From Steromphala cineraria (taxonomy: Eukaryota > Mollusca > Gastropoda > Trochida > Trochidae): 64,000 nucleotides of DNA. Every line of letters starts with the position of its first letter. Within the stretch, counting starts at the first letter, position 1. Location of the stretch: contig OU744736.1 in the NCBI GenBank assembly GCA_916613615.1, forward strand, positions 10,675,724-10,739,723, read 5' to 3'. Below the pieces are notes generated by a model. That model made no database searches, was not told the DNA's origin, and saw nothing but the letters and a program-made list of their open reading frames with translations. The translations under genes were made by a program, and so were the position numbers. Shown in pieces: positions 11,401 to 21,490 of the stretch.

Positions 11401-14209
11401 ATTCTATTTTACCATCTTAGAAATATCCAAGAAACGCTTCCCTTGCGACGGCCGGCTACGGTGACGGCAATGGTGTTGTGACGTCACAGGCGAAACAAAA
11501 CGGGAACTCGCGCTACAACAATCGTTGCTAGGCAAAAATGATATGTGCACTAGTGCTCATATTGAAAATACGTCACCACATATTTCCAACCATATGGGTA
11601 ATAAATTAACTTAACTTATTCTTTGAGGGATTTGTCAAGTACGGAGTTATGTAAAAGCTATTGGAATCTTCTTGCGGATATAAACAATCATTGTTTCCCT
11701 ACAGAGGCAGCTCAGTCATGTAAACTTGATCTAGCCTCTGTTCAAACTTGCCAAATAAATGGGCAAGAAAGGTGGGGGCCTAATTGGATGGATCAAATTA
11801 GTTGTGCAATCAGCGATGCCGTATAGCTCAACAGTTCTTTTTTATTAGGTCCTACTGTGACTTTGACCCTCGGGTTTCTTCTCACCTTCATGTTAACATC
11901 TTCAAACAAAACCTAGGGAGAGGTTAATATCCTTTACTTAGCGATCACATGTACAGCACAAATACAAATGCTTGTATGGAACTTAAATTGGATGGATCAA
12001 AATTAGTTGTGCAATCAGCGATGCCGTTTAGCTCAACAGTTTTGTTATTAGGTCCTACTGTTAGCAAATATGGAACTGTCGATCTGAATTTATTTAGATT
12101 GTTTCGGCTTGAGCTACCGAGACTTTTATTATTGTTATTTCAATAAACATATTTATGTTTATGTTTATATAAATCTGAATCGCATGCAGGAGTGTATTGT
12201 TAATGTTCAAAATGCTGTTAAGCAGGCATTTTGCTGTAATTGGCTGCGTTTATGCGTTATCTTTCAGTGATTATATATTCCATGAATTTGACGTCCATTT
12301 ACTCGCTTTATATGACCCGCGGGTTTCTTCTCACCTTCATGTTTACATCTTCAAACAAAACCTAGGGAGAGGTTAATATCCTTTACTTAGCGATCACATG
12401 TACAGCACACATTCTTATGGTTGTATGGAACTTTGACACGATCAAACGCTGTTTCGACGATTAGTCACTCTTTTGGTATGTGTTCGAGTCCCAAATGAAC
12501 TTGGCCTTCACACAACTAATTAGTAACTCTTTTGGTATTTGTTCGAGTCCCAAATGAACTTGGCCTTCACACAACTAATTAGTGACAGTGTGAACATACA
12601 TGCAACAATATTGAAACAACGTTTTCGGGTCCGACTGACGTCCAACGAAGGAAAATTTCTTCAGCAGTTGAAATATACATAGAGATTATTACTAAAGGAA
12701 GTATGTTTTTGTATTGCCAGGGAGAAAGCGAGGACTATACACAAATATGCACGAGTTTCGTAAAAGTCACATGACACACTTCTCAGGGTAATAGTTTTCT
12801 TTATCACCGATTCTTTTCCATTTTACTCTCTAAGAAATATGCAGTTAACGAATCGCTTGCCTCGCTACGGCTTGCTGTAGTAACGCCATTTACAATGGTT
12901 AGCGCTACAACAATCGTTGCTAGGCAAAAGTGATATGTGCACATGTGCTCATATTGAAAACTTGTCCCTACCTATTTTCCAACATATGGATAAAAAACTA
13001 CTTACGGGCACATTGTAGTCTTCTTGTTGACATCAGCCTTTCTACTGAAGTCCAGCTGACACTTCCTGATCTCATCACATGTGCTGTAGCTGGAGGCTGC
13101 TTGCTTCACCACCATCCCTAGCACACACATTATAGGTTACTACACGAGTTCACGTGTAATACTGTTTACATTTGATTTGATAAATGAATATAGGCCGTTA
13201 AGAGGCCATTCTTTCGAAACATGAATTCTGAACGTCAAACGCCTGATACCGTTATTCCTCCAATTTTCAAGCCACTTTTACGCCACGGCGTCTATTTGAG
13301 ACCTGGTGTCTAATAGTATTCAAAACAACTTTTTATGTTTTTGCAGATAAAAAATCCCGTTTGCAAAATAATCATAACGCACTCTTTCAAACCTGATTGT
13401 TTTGACTGAAAATGCATTTATGATTGAACGCGTACATGTAAATTAGCACTCTGATCCGACGTCTAATCGAGGAAATACGGTGTGCTAAAGTGCTATTTTT
13501 ATACACAGATAAAAAAATCAATCAAGCTTCCTTGTAACATTAGTTGTTTTTCCTATTCTTTTATTCAGCTCAAAGCTTCATAATTACATTGTCTTTATGT
13601 TCATTTAAATCAGATTACACCACTTACCAGTCAACAAGTTTGATATGCAGACAATATGCTACATGGAATGCGATCATGACGCCTTGTGTCGCGGTCTTAC
13701 CTGCATTTTGTCATGAAACGATATCTTATATATATATTGCACTATTAGTCTCCAATTTTGTTCAAAGAGATTGAATTTGCTGTAAATAGGTTTGTCGAAT
13801 GATTGGATTAATTGGTAACTGGAGGATTAAGAAAGATACGCCTTTTTTATAAAAGTAATCAGATTTGAATTCATATATATCGCTTTTAAAGAAATAATTG
13901 GACGGCATAAGTCAAGCTTTCAAGAGGGTTGTATCTGGTAGATAAATTATAGCTGAAGCCTATTAAATATGAAGAAAAGAATTTGTCAGTGATGCAAAAC
14001 TATGAACGAAGTTGGTATAAAAGGAAAAAAGGATTAAAGGAAAAACGTCAATTGCATTAACATGAACACAATTTTCTATTTTCAATTGTTCATTTACTTT
14101 CTACATTAATTCAATTTTCTAAAATAGTTTCATTTTCAAACCAAAAATTTTTATCATAAAACTTACCCAGTAACAGGCCCACACAAAGTTTAACGCCTGC
14201 AGCGTCCAT
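7966..14209 (-). CDS. Six-cysteine-module GPI-anchored protein, single module (complete)
   Basis: Minus-strand gene with four exons: 14167-14209, 13006-13117, 10747-10874 and 7966-8402. Together they are 720 nt, that is 239 residues plus stop. Exon 1 encodes MDAAGVKLCVGLLLG and, with the start of exon 2 (MVVKQAAS), makes a signal peptide. Exons 2 and 3 encode one cysteine module: C-x5-C-x19-C-x8-C-x7-C-x18-C, with an extra Cys four residues later. Exon 4 is an acidic, Gly/Ser-rich linker ending in a hydrophobic GPI-type tail. Exon phases 1-2-1 match the exon pairs of the three-module gene, which is the main evidence that the two are paralogues. AATAAA (minus strand) lies at 7873-7868, about 95 nt past the stop. 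An alternative exon-2 acceptor 21 nt downstream (13096) also keeps the frame. Confidence 0.72.
8750..9010. repeat. Interspersed repeat with CCCCTGTGGCCC and GGCCTGATG
   Basis: Contains two GACCCCTGTGGCCC / GCCCCTGTGGCCC motifs, ACGGACGCCGGACACCATG and a closing TTTCAGGCCTGATGATCTC. The same closing block (GGACACCGGACACCAT, TTTCAGGCCTGATGGGCTAA) recurs at 38530-38570, and its complement (GCTCATCAGG, GTCCGGCGTCCGG) recurs at 50152-50210. It is a dispersed family within introns. Confidence 0.6.
9521..9666. mobile_element. Foldback element with CCCTCGCTCTCGCTCGGG centre
   Basis: Imperfect palindrome: the left arm contains GACATACTATGTTTACGACAC and the right arm its complement GTGTCGTAAACATAGTATGTC, around a centre CCCTCGCTCTCGCTCGGG. 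It has the style of the hairpin elements at 11235, 12670 and 49280, but different arm sequence. It is intronic to the single-module gene. Confidence 0.65.
10151..10395 (+). mobile_element. tRNA-derived SINE
   Basis: A tRNA-like head GGGATTGTAGCTCAG (A box) with a B box GAGTTCGACTCCGG is followed by about 170 bp of unrelated body. It ends in AATAAAGTGTTATTATATTA-type AT-rich sequence. This head-body-tail layout is that of a Pol III SINE. It lies in an intron of the single-module gene, in the opposite orientation. Confidence 0.72.
10452..10706. mobile_element. MITE with about 64-bp terminal inverted repeats
   Basis: The left end GCAGTCTAAGTAAACC and the right end (complement of CCAGTCTACGTAAACC) extend into matching arms of about 64 bp, reaching GAGTCTAGAAAGGTC. 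A unique interior of roughly 125 bp separates them. The outer ~27 bp are shared with the short palindrome at 22481-22575, so the two are the same family. No clean target duplication is visible here. Confidence 0.75.
10747..10874 (-). CDS. Second half-module exon of the single-module gene
   Basis: A 128-nt exon between TATTCCAG and ATCAG|GTATAG. It supplies the fourth to sixth cysteines (CVQEARRVC, then STIKC and RRQC). The C-x8-C-x7-C spacing spanning the exon junction is the same as in modules 1 and 2 of the + strand gene. Confidence 0.7.
11235..11610. mobile_element. Hairpin element with ATAGAGATTATTA terminus, copy 1
   Basis: Begins ATATAGAGATTATTACCCG. Arms (AAGTGTGTCATATG and complement; ACGAAACGAGTTTG and partial complement) flank CCGAGCGAGAGCGAGGG, and the hairpin closes GGATAATAATTTCTTTAT. 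About 200 bp of further sequence (including GCGCTACAACAATCGTTGCTAGG) is shared with the copy at 12670, so the mobile unit extends to about 11610. Confidence 0.65.
11623..11826 (+). other. Candidate cysteine-rich exon or gene remnant
   Basis: An open stretch after CTTATTCTTTGAG encodes about 65 residues with five cysteines spaced C-x13-C-x8-C-x9-C-x17-C before TAG. The x8/x9 pair matches the core of the six-cysteine modules of the flanking genes. A downstream near-copy of the last 75 bp (11985-12062) continues into a hydrophobic end, and AATAAA follows at about 12142. It could be a degenerate family member or chance. No splice partners could be placed upstream. Confidence 0.25.
11860..12440. 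repeat. Local direct duplications
   Basis: A ~115-bp block with CTTCTCACCTTCATG and ACCTAGGGAGAGGTTAATAT occurs at 11868-11980 and again at 12318-12437. A ~75-bp block with GTTGTGCAATCAGCGATGCC occurs at 11780-11855 and 11985-12062. These are overlapping segmental duplications inside one intron. Confidence 0.8.
12461..12582. repeat. 59-bp tandem duplication
   Basis: Two adjacent copies of a unit beginning ATTAGTCACTCTTTTGGTAT and ending CCTTCACACAACTA, differing at two or three positions. Confidence 0.85.
12670..12995. mobile_element. Hairpin element, copy 2 (related to 11235-11610)
   Basis: Starts ATAGAGATTATTACT and shares with the copy at 11235 the segments CACGAGTTTCGTAAAAGTCA, ACACTTC, TTTCTTTATCACCGATTC, GCGCTACAACAATCGTTGCTAGG and TGTGCTCATATTGAAAAC. 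It ends close to 13000, a few bases from the donor of the minus-strand half-module exon. Confidence 0.7.
13006..13117 (-). CDS. First half-module exon of the single-module gene
   Basis: A 112-nt exon, the same length as its counterpart at 2745-2856 on the other strand. It begins after GTGCTAG and ends TGCCC|GTAAGT. It carries CDEIRKC and, 19 residues on, a third Cys (TTMC). Its donor sits just beyond the end of a MITE-like element (12670-12995), so that insertion nearly reaches the splice site. Confidence 0.7.
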
Positions 14210-15259
14210 GCTCCAATACCGTATGCCAAAATTACTACCTTAACAAACCTAAAATACATTAAAGTATACATTGTATACCAAGTCACTCAGCATGTTTTCA
14301 TGACTAAAAGTAATAAAAATTTGTTAGCGAGAACATTTGATATGTTGATGCCAGATACGGACGGTGAAACAATAGAGACATCATTACTGTTACTCTTGAC
14401 ACCGCAATTACTTTCTTACATTAGATTACAGTTAATATTTATTTGTCTTTTTTGAAAAGAGAAATATGTCACAATTCTTAACGTTTGATACTTAATTCAG
14501 TGTATGTGAAATGTCATTTTCATGTCTCTTCATGATTTTGAAAACATGGTTTTTGAAAGAAGTTTCGAATAATATTCACATACTGTATTTTCAGTCGATA
14601 CATATATACACTTGTAATTTTATTTTCATATCAATTTAAATATTTGGTGCAATATCTAATACGTAGATTGTAAATTGTAAATTTGAATTAGTTTCAATTA
14701 TTTATGATTACATAATGGGAAGTAAGTAAAATACGAAACACAAATCCTTCCGTGTCATAGCAGCCGAATATTCTTACAACAAACCATTTAAATCAGCCGT
14801 AGAAATTTAACGAATGCAATAAATATGTGTATCTTATCATTAATGTTAATTATTATCAACGACTGGAATGATAAAATTCAAACGCTGGTTTCAGACAAGG
14901 TTGTCTTCTAAGTCCTATTCTTTTTTGTTGAAATTACTGACACAGCTATATATTTTTGATTCAGCATTACAATGCAATAAGTTTGAATCCCTGCACAGAA
15001 TTACATTGTTTTAAGGTCATGATACAGTATCAATTTACTATATATCATTGACATCTATGAGAAAGGTCGAACTCGACAAGGATGTCGACGAACGTGTGCT
15101 ATAGCTTCTATGTTGAATTTAATGGCTGCACATTGTACGTCGATGTATATCTTATAACAGATACATAGTTATAAATCGATATCTAAATTGTTCTCTCTCG
15201 ACATTCCTGGTTCTTTGAAATGAAAATAGAGAGCAAATCCCAACAGTGAGCGTAATTAT
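14210..15259. other. Intergenic, no gene seen
   Basis: AT-rich sequence between the start of the single-module gene and the 3' end of the HtrL-like gene. It should contain the promoter of the former, since its ATG is at 14209, but no clear core promoter motif could be picked out. Confidence 0.5.
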
Positions 15260-16877
15260 TCATGCTGTCTTGTTAGAAATAGTTGTTACGTTTCTCGTTG
15301 TCAATATGGAACGTTTTGTAGTTTGTCCTTTCAATCGTTCCTTTTCAGCTTGAAGTTTTAGCAGTGTTGATTGTCGAATTCTGCGGTAACACAAATACCC
15401 TAACCGAAACCAGTTTTTATCTGCGGGGTAAACCTGGAGCCGTGTAGCCGGTTTCAGAGCTTCCCGACCTTGGTCGGAATAGAGCGCGTAGAGAACTTGC
15501 TGGTCAGTGTTCATAAGGTCTTCGTCAAGAAAAAAGTTCACCGCGGACTTATAATCCTTCTCCAACTGTAGTAGAGGGTCCTTCTTACCGACGAACATTC
15601 CTCCGCCGATCCATATTTTGTTGGTGAGAAATATTTCTTCAAAATCTTGCTCCATATCAGCGGCAAACACCTCTGTGAATGCCACGCGACTCTTGTTTAG
15701 GTTGGGAGGTGCTACAACTACGAATTTGTATTTTTCTTTGCTTATTTCACGAAAGTAAGCAAAATCCATCCAGCAGTAAAACTCTGTTTGAAAAAGGTTT
15801 TGTCTCACTGTAGAAGCAACAAGTTCATATTTGGCATGCTGAGCAGAAGAATACGCTGGTTTGATTGTGTTGGGGTAAAATTTCGGATAATGTTTCTGTC
15901 TATATATTTTACTAATTTTGTTAGTAATACTGAAACTCCATAAATCTCTCCGCTTGACAAGAAACACCTTCGTCAACCTAGTCACGTTGGCACGCAGGTT
16001 CTTCACAAAGGAATAGAACTTCCGGGAGTCTGTGTACACAACCATGGGGTTGATCATGTGCGCATACGCACCCGACCACTCGGCGTATAGCTTCCGGGTC
16101 ATGAGTCGACTTCCCTTGACGAAATCGCCGATGTCGAAGAAGGCCGTGACGACCGTCATATTAACGGAGATGTTAGCGACGTTGTACAGTTTGTAGATGT
16201 CGTCGCGAAGTATAGTGACGTCGATCGTGCCGGGTTGTTTGTAGTAGTCTGGTTGGTCGTCAAAGTATAGGTCCTTGGATAGAATAAAATAAAACAAATG
16301 GGTAATAATAAGACAAAATCCGGCTTTATTAAAGACTGTTGCTAAGTTATTTGTTTGGTAGTAAAGGAAATGTATGCATAACTATTTTTAAGATCGGATA
16401 GGCGAACGCCAAGTGCCATGTGTAAGCCCATCAAGCTGAAATCCAACCAGAGCTTGCAGTCTTTTCTTACATTACATTATTTATCCGTTTTACATTGGTG
16501 ATAACATTCTTAAATTTGTAGAAACGTTTAATTGCAATCTGTCAGATCTTAAAAGCCTAATGGGCTAATAGCATGGCAATACTCTGCGTCCATTCTCTCC
16601 CACTTATGATGATTAGATTTTTGAAATGTGTTACTATGTTGCCATCATATTAGGTCTCTGTTACATATTATACGAGTGGTGCGTTTGTTTCTATATCTAC
16701 GTTTCACATCTGTATTCCGCTATGTCAGGCAACTGGAGAAGTAATCAGTAGAGTATATCTAAACCCAACCTTGAGGAGATTAGGTGTGTAGGTCTGTAGC
16801 AGCCCCAGAATGCTCAAATGCAAGCTGCCCAGAATCACCAATAGCCACAGTATGCGCATCTTCCGTCTCCACAACAT
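15260..16877 (-). CDS. HtrL/YibB-like type II membrane protein
   Basis: Two exons on the minus strand, 16770-16877 and 15260-16273, joined in phase 0 (CTCAAG|GTTGGG; TATCCAAG|GAC), give 373 residues. Exon 1 encodes a short basic N-terminus (MLWRRKMR) followed by a hydrophobic segment (ILWLLVILGSLHLSILGLL), a signal anchor with the C-terminus in the lumen. Exon 2 carries motifs I associate with the HtrL_YibB family: TAFFDIG (about residues 80-86), INPMVVYTDS (about 110-119), YCWMDFAYFRE and DQQVLYALY. Bacterial YibB lies near lipopolysaccharide genes and the family is regarded as glycosyltransferase-like, so a Golgi role in glycan synthesis is an inference. Several N-glycosylation sequons (NIS, NMT, NVT, NKT) fit a luminal domain. 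Confidence 0.78.
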
Positions 16878-17845
16878 CCTGTCACGTGACCTTTAACGTA
16901 TGAAGAAGGCAGATACAAAAAGTGTATTTGTGATGTTTAAAATTCGTGATAAGGAAATTGAACATTGTTTAGGGGTTCGGGCTCTAATGGCAAGACGACC
17001 TTTCACTTAGTTTGTATATATAATAATGAGCAAAATGTCAAATAGGTCTATTTTGAGTCGCACAACACAATTGTTGTACTTGTTTGATCGCAACCATAAA
17101 ATATCCGCTCTCTAAAACAATACTTTAACCCTTTTGAAATAACGATATAACCTAACTTGTTTTGACACCAAGTGGCAAGTCTACCTAAAGGTGTGACCTT
17201 CTAAGACCCAGCTTTGAAGTTAAAGCATCTTCTGGGCTCAATTTTGCTACAATACATGGATCGTTAAAGATATTGTCAATATTGAAAACAAAAGTTCTTC
17301 TGAGACTACATATTAATCTAAACAAGACCGTATAACTTATTGTATTGGCTATTCGAAAATGGGTTGACAAAGAATGAACTGACTTGATAACGACGTTAGA
17401 ATCTATGTCGAGACCTCAGATTGATGTACACGTTGCAAAGCTCGATTAACAATATTGTAACATTCTATTGTATTCACGTTTATATAATACCGTAAGAAGT
17501 TGCCCACTTCTAAACTAAACTAATAAAATAACATACTCATACGGCCGCCGTGTTCGTTCACAATTAAATCTGACGCCACTTACCTCTTCATATTTTTTTT
17601 TTAAAAACGCTTCTTGATCTTTTTAAAAATAGTCAATCGAAACTCAGCTTGAACGCTATACAATTGGCCGGATCTATTTGGCAAGTCAATCATTGGCTAG
17701 ATGAAAGAATGTCGATGTGTGCAAACTTTATAAATCGTTTCAAGTTTTACTTTTAAAACTTCAAATTTCTTCGAGACAGGTTGTGTTACATTTGTATTGT
17801 TAATCAAATTCTGCCTACGACCATCTTCGAATATTATATATGCCT

Positions 17846-17954
17846 GGGCCTAGATTTTCGAAGCTCTCTTAGTGCTAAGATAGTCGTAACTCAATGTTAC
17901 TGTATGGTACTTACGACTATCTTAGCACTAAGAGAGCTTCGAAAATCTAGGCCC
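17846..17954. mobile_element. Perfect 44-bp-arm palindromic MITE
   Basis: Arms 17846-17889 and 17911-17954 are exact inverted complements over 44 bp, starting GGGCCTAGATTTTCGAAGC, around a 21-bp spacer. The absence of any mismatch indicates a recent insertion or conversion between arms. The flanks show no clear target duplication. Confidence 0.85.
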
Positions 17955-18605
17955 TGGTCATTATTACACATGAACATCCCTCTCTATATAGATTTAATAA
18001 TTTGATGTCTGTCGACAACTTGACATTATTACGAAATTTGGCTATGTATGTGTACCATGCAAACAAGCTACGAAGAAGCCTCTTGATGGCTGCATGATTG
18101 TTAATTTTTATTGTATTATGGGCCAATAACCTCCATACACCTGAATAAAGAATTGAATTGAAAATTTATATATTATGAATTTGATATATCTATTTTCGTG
18201 ATAATCCACTTGTTTTTTCACTCATCATCCACATATTGTGTACTATACTTGGATCATATGAAATTGCTCTACACAAGATATAAGCCTTATGATGTTTTCC
18301 TGTTTGGTATATCTATCTGGTATTATCTATCTGAATGAGTTTATGGTATTTTTTCTTTAGTTAAAGTTCTTTAAGTTTAAATGTAAATAATGCTTGGGTT
18401 GGCACTGGAAGCAAGAGTTATGGAAAATGGCTTCGAGTTTCTTTGTCGTAACTTTCCTTTGAACATATCTCTCTTCATCAAATGCATTTTTTCACATATG
18501 TAATAGTGTATATGCTGTTGTATGTTATTCTTTATGTTATGCATGCGCAATCCGCATCTTTATTTCTCTACATTTAAAATTGTACCACCGTGCGTGGTTT
18601 TAGAG

Positions 18606-18634
18606 AATAAAGAATCTTGAATCTTGAATCTTGA
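18606..18634 (+). repeat. Tandem GAATCTT tail of a retroelement remnant
   Basis: AATAAA followed by three or more GAATCTT units, the kind of short-period tail found at the 3' ends of truncated non-LTR elements. Confidence 0.6.
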
Positions 18635-19659
18635 GAAATCCATGCACTGTATACCATTTTTTCTTTTAAATAAACGCCTTCGAAAATTATTAATACTGCA
18701 AGGAAAGTCCATAATCTGTAACGGTTCGACTCTACTTGTGGAATAACGTCTTTTCATCCCTCTCAACACTCACTAGTATTGCCGACAATGCTTGTCTCAT
18801 AACACTGAATCTGAAACTACATCCGTCGATCGATCGATAGTTACGTCTATCGTGAAATGCTCCCACTCTCTTGCGATAGTATTTATGAATTATATATTAC
18901 CTTAAATGTATATCAACTATTTCTATTTTCTTAGGATCTGAAAAGATCGCCTTCAATTAAATATTATGATATTTTACCATATTGAAATTTTTGATATTGT
19001 GAATCCATGTATGTTCCAGCTGAGTTGTTTAGATAACAAACCACATCGGATATTATAACGATAGAATTATTCACATCTCTAATTTCAAGCAACATGCTAA
19101 GCAAATTTTCATGATAAAAGCAATAAAATTCAGTCAAGTTCAATCCTAACCATTGTATAACAATCAACAATGGTTTTTAATTTAATCATTTAAAATCGTT
19201 TAGGCTATCTATCTTTGTTACTATCATAAAGAAAGAGTTGTGACGATTTTATCAATGTTTTATATTATGAATCCCCGTTGTAGGCATTTCCTGAATAACA
19301 TAGTTTCTTGTTACTCTGACATTCAAATGACATGAATTTGAAATGAACGCTTGCTAAAATGTATATATAAGAAATCTACGTATCCGTTATCACTGGCAGG
19401 ACGTTCTGACATGTAGACATGGAATCCAATAAGCCAACCGGAGGTATTTTCATGACCCATTGTTTCATGACAAAAGCATAAGAAAGATAAGCTCCTGTAG
19501 GTAATTGAGTTAGTACATAATGTTAGTCATGTTAGGTAAAATATTCATTCATAGTTTAACATTTCTTTCAATTAATTCTCTTCGCACCCTATGCATTTGA
19601 CCATTTGCTTACGGTACAAAACCATCAGTACAACACGAACCATCATCCCGCCAAACAAG

Positions 19660-21490
19660 GTTTTTTTTTTGTTTTTTTTAATTCTTTTTTGTGGTGCATA
19701 TGGTTACATGCGATTTTCGTTAACATACAACATGATAGTAGTAACAGGATACAGTATACATTTTGGACAACTTGATAGAATTGGTAACATAGGAAAAGGT
19801 ATGAACTTCCAAACTTTTCTTTTCATAATTCAGTGAAAACAAAGGTATATGCGAAGAGAGTTTTGTTAGTCATTAAACAGCAAGTGGCAGGTTGACCAAA
19901 ATTTCATAAATTTTGAGTAACTGCATGTTGAGAAAGCATTATACTTATCAATATTATATGTTTTCTTAATGTCATTTATAATGGAGTTTAAATTTGGTGT
20001 TATTCCATATAGTTTTGTTTTGAATAGGTTGTACTTAACAGTTGTGATTATCGTGTTCAGTACTCTGTTTTTGTTTTAAGGATATCCTAAGCAAATGTTA
20101 CGTTTGGACAGATCAATGTCAGCTTGGGTACATATCCATTCCTTAAGTTTTTTCCATATATCTTTAACAATAGGGCAATCGAAAAAAAGATGACTGATGG
20201 TTTCTTTTTCTTCCTCACAAAAGCTGCATTTATTTTCATCTTTGAATTTCATCTTATACAAAAGTTCGTTTGTCGGAAGAATTCTATGAAGAATGGAATA
20301 TTGAAACCATTTTGTTTTTGAGTTTAGATTTGATACGAATGGCATCTTGTTTATTTGATTCCATTCAAATTCATCGATTTTACAATTTAAATCTTGTTCC
20401 CACTTATTTCTGTATTTATGTAATCTCGCTGTGTTTTCTGACTCCTGTAGTATATCATAAAAAATTCGACATCCTTTTTTCTATGTAGCTATGTTTTCGA
20501 TAAAATATGGGATATATGGCATATTTAGTTTTGTTTCGATGTTGATTTTTGCTTTGACTGAATATGATTTTATTGCCCTGATAATACCAGCATATTCAAG
20601 GAAGTTTGTTTTACATTGGTACTCTTGAATTAGTTCTGAATATTTGAAGAAGTTCCCTTCACTATTGACTATGTCATTTATTGGTTGCTGCACTATATTG
20701 ATAGAAATCTATATATGCAGGGGATATATTTATATTGAAAAGCTTTTTTAACTTCGAGTTGTTATCACAGTTGAAGAGTCTTTTCACCCAACTTATTTTT
20801 TGCGAAATGATTGTATTTCTTTTATCCGGAGCTCTAATCCCAGCCTCATTGTAGTTACTAGCTATTAGTTTACGTTTAATCTTATCAGGTTTTCCTTTCC
20901 AAATGAAACTAAAGCACAGTTGTTCTAGGGATTTTATGATTTTTTTCACTAGGATTAGGAAGAACTGTAAATATATTATTTAATTTTGGTAAGATAAGAC
21001 TTTTTAAAACTGTTATCCTACCAAGTGGGGTCAGGTCTCTTCCAAGCCACTGGTTCATGATGATCCTAATTTTTTTAAGCTTATCTTTGTAATTTCTATC
21101 GACCATTTCTGCCAAGTTATTCGTAAAAGTTATGCCAAGGAAAGTAAATTCCGTTTTTGACCAATCTAATTTGTAGTCTTTGCAAAGCGTCTTTTTTTAA
21201 TGTTTTAAGGAACCTATCCAGAAAACTTGTGATTGCTTGTGTTTATTTTAAGACCAGAGAAAGATGCGTATTGAGCCAATGTTTGTAATGTCGCTTGGAG
21301 GCATGCTTCCGACCCGTCAAGTGTAAACGATGTATCGTCTGCGAATTGTGTAACGAGATATTCGCTATCACCTATTTTAATTCCCTTTATCTTTTCATTA
21401 TTACGTATCATTATGCTAAGGATTTCAGCACAGAGAATGAATAAATATGGCGGTAATGGATCTCCTTGTCTACATCCAAACAAGTTGACA
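19660..21490 (-). mobile_element. 5'-truncated, frameshifted LINE
   Basis: Minus-strand coding fragments in shifting frames. 21483-21214 is reverse transcriptase with CRQGDPLPPYLF and the catalytic FADD motif (QFADDTSF). 21115-20909 is the palm/thumb region (WLGRDLTPLGR). 20949-20674 includes FIWKGKPDKIKRK. 20345-20076 ends in a zf-RVT zinc knuckle (CSFCEEEKETISHLFFDC). T-runs on the + strand at 19662-19690 are consistent with its poly(A) tail. The endonuclease domain is missing and there are several frame breaks, so it is dead. The motifs fit an L1/Tx1- or Jockey-like LINE; I cannot choose the clade. Confidence 0.82.

Larger units (their letters stand above)
16878..19655. other. Gene-poor region with a MITE and LINE/SINE tails
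   Basis: No supportable gene. It contains the perfect palindrome at 17846-17954 and two remnants ending in AATAAA plus short tandem tails: ATAAAGAATTGAATTGAAA near 18145-18165, and AATAAAGAATCTTGAATCTTGAATCTTG at 18606-18634. Such tails typify truncated non-LTR elements. The rest is AT-rich. Confidence 0.55.

Noticed and set aside
12930..13121. Plus-strand 63-codon frame
   Set aside because: It is the antisense of the minus-strand half-module exon 13006-13117, which has proper splice sites and the module cysteine spacing.
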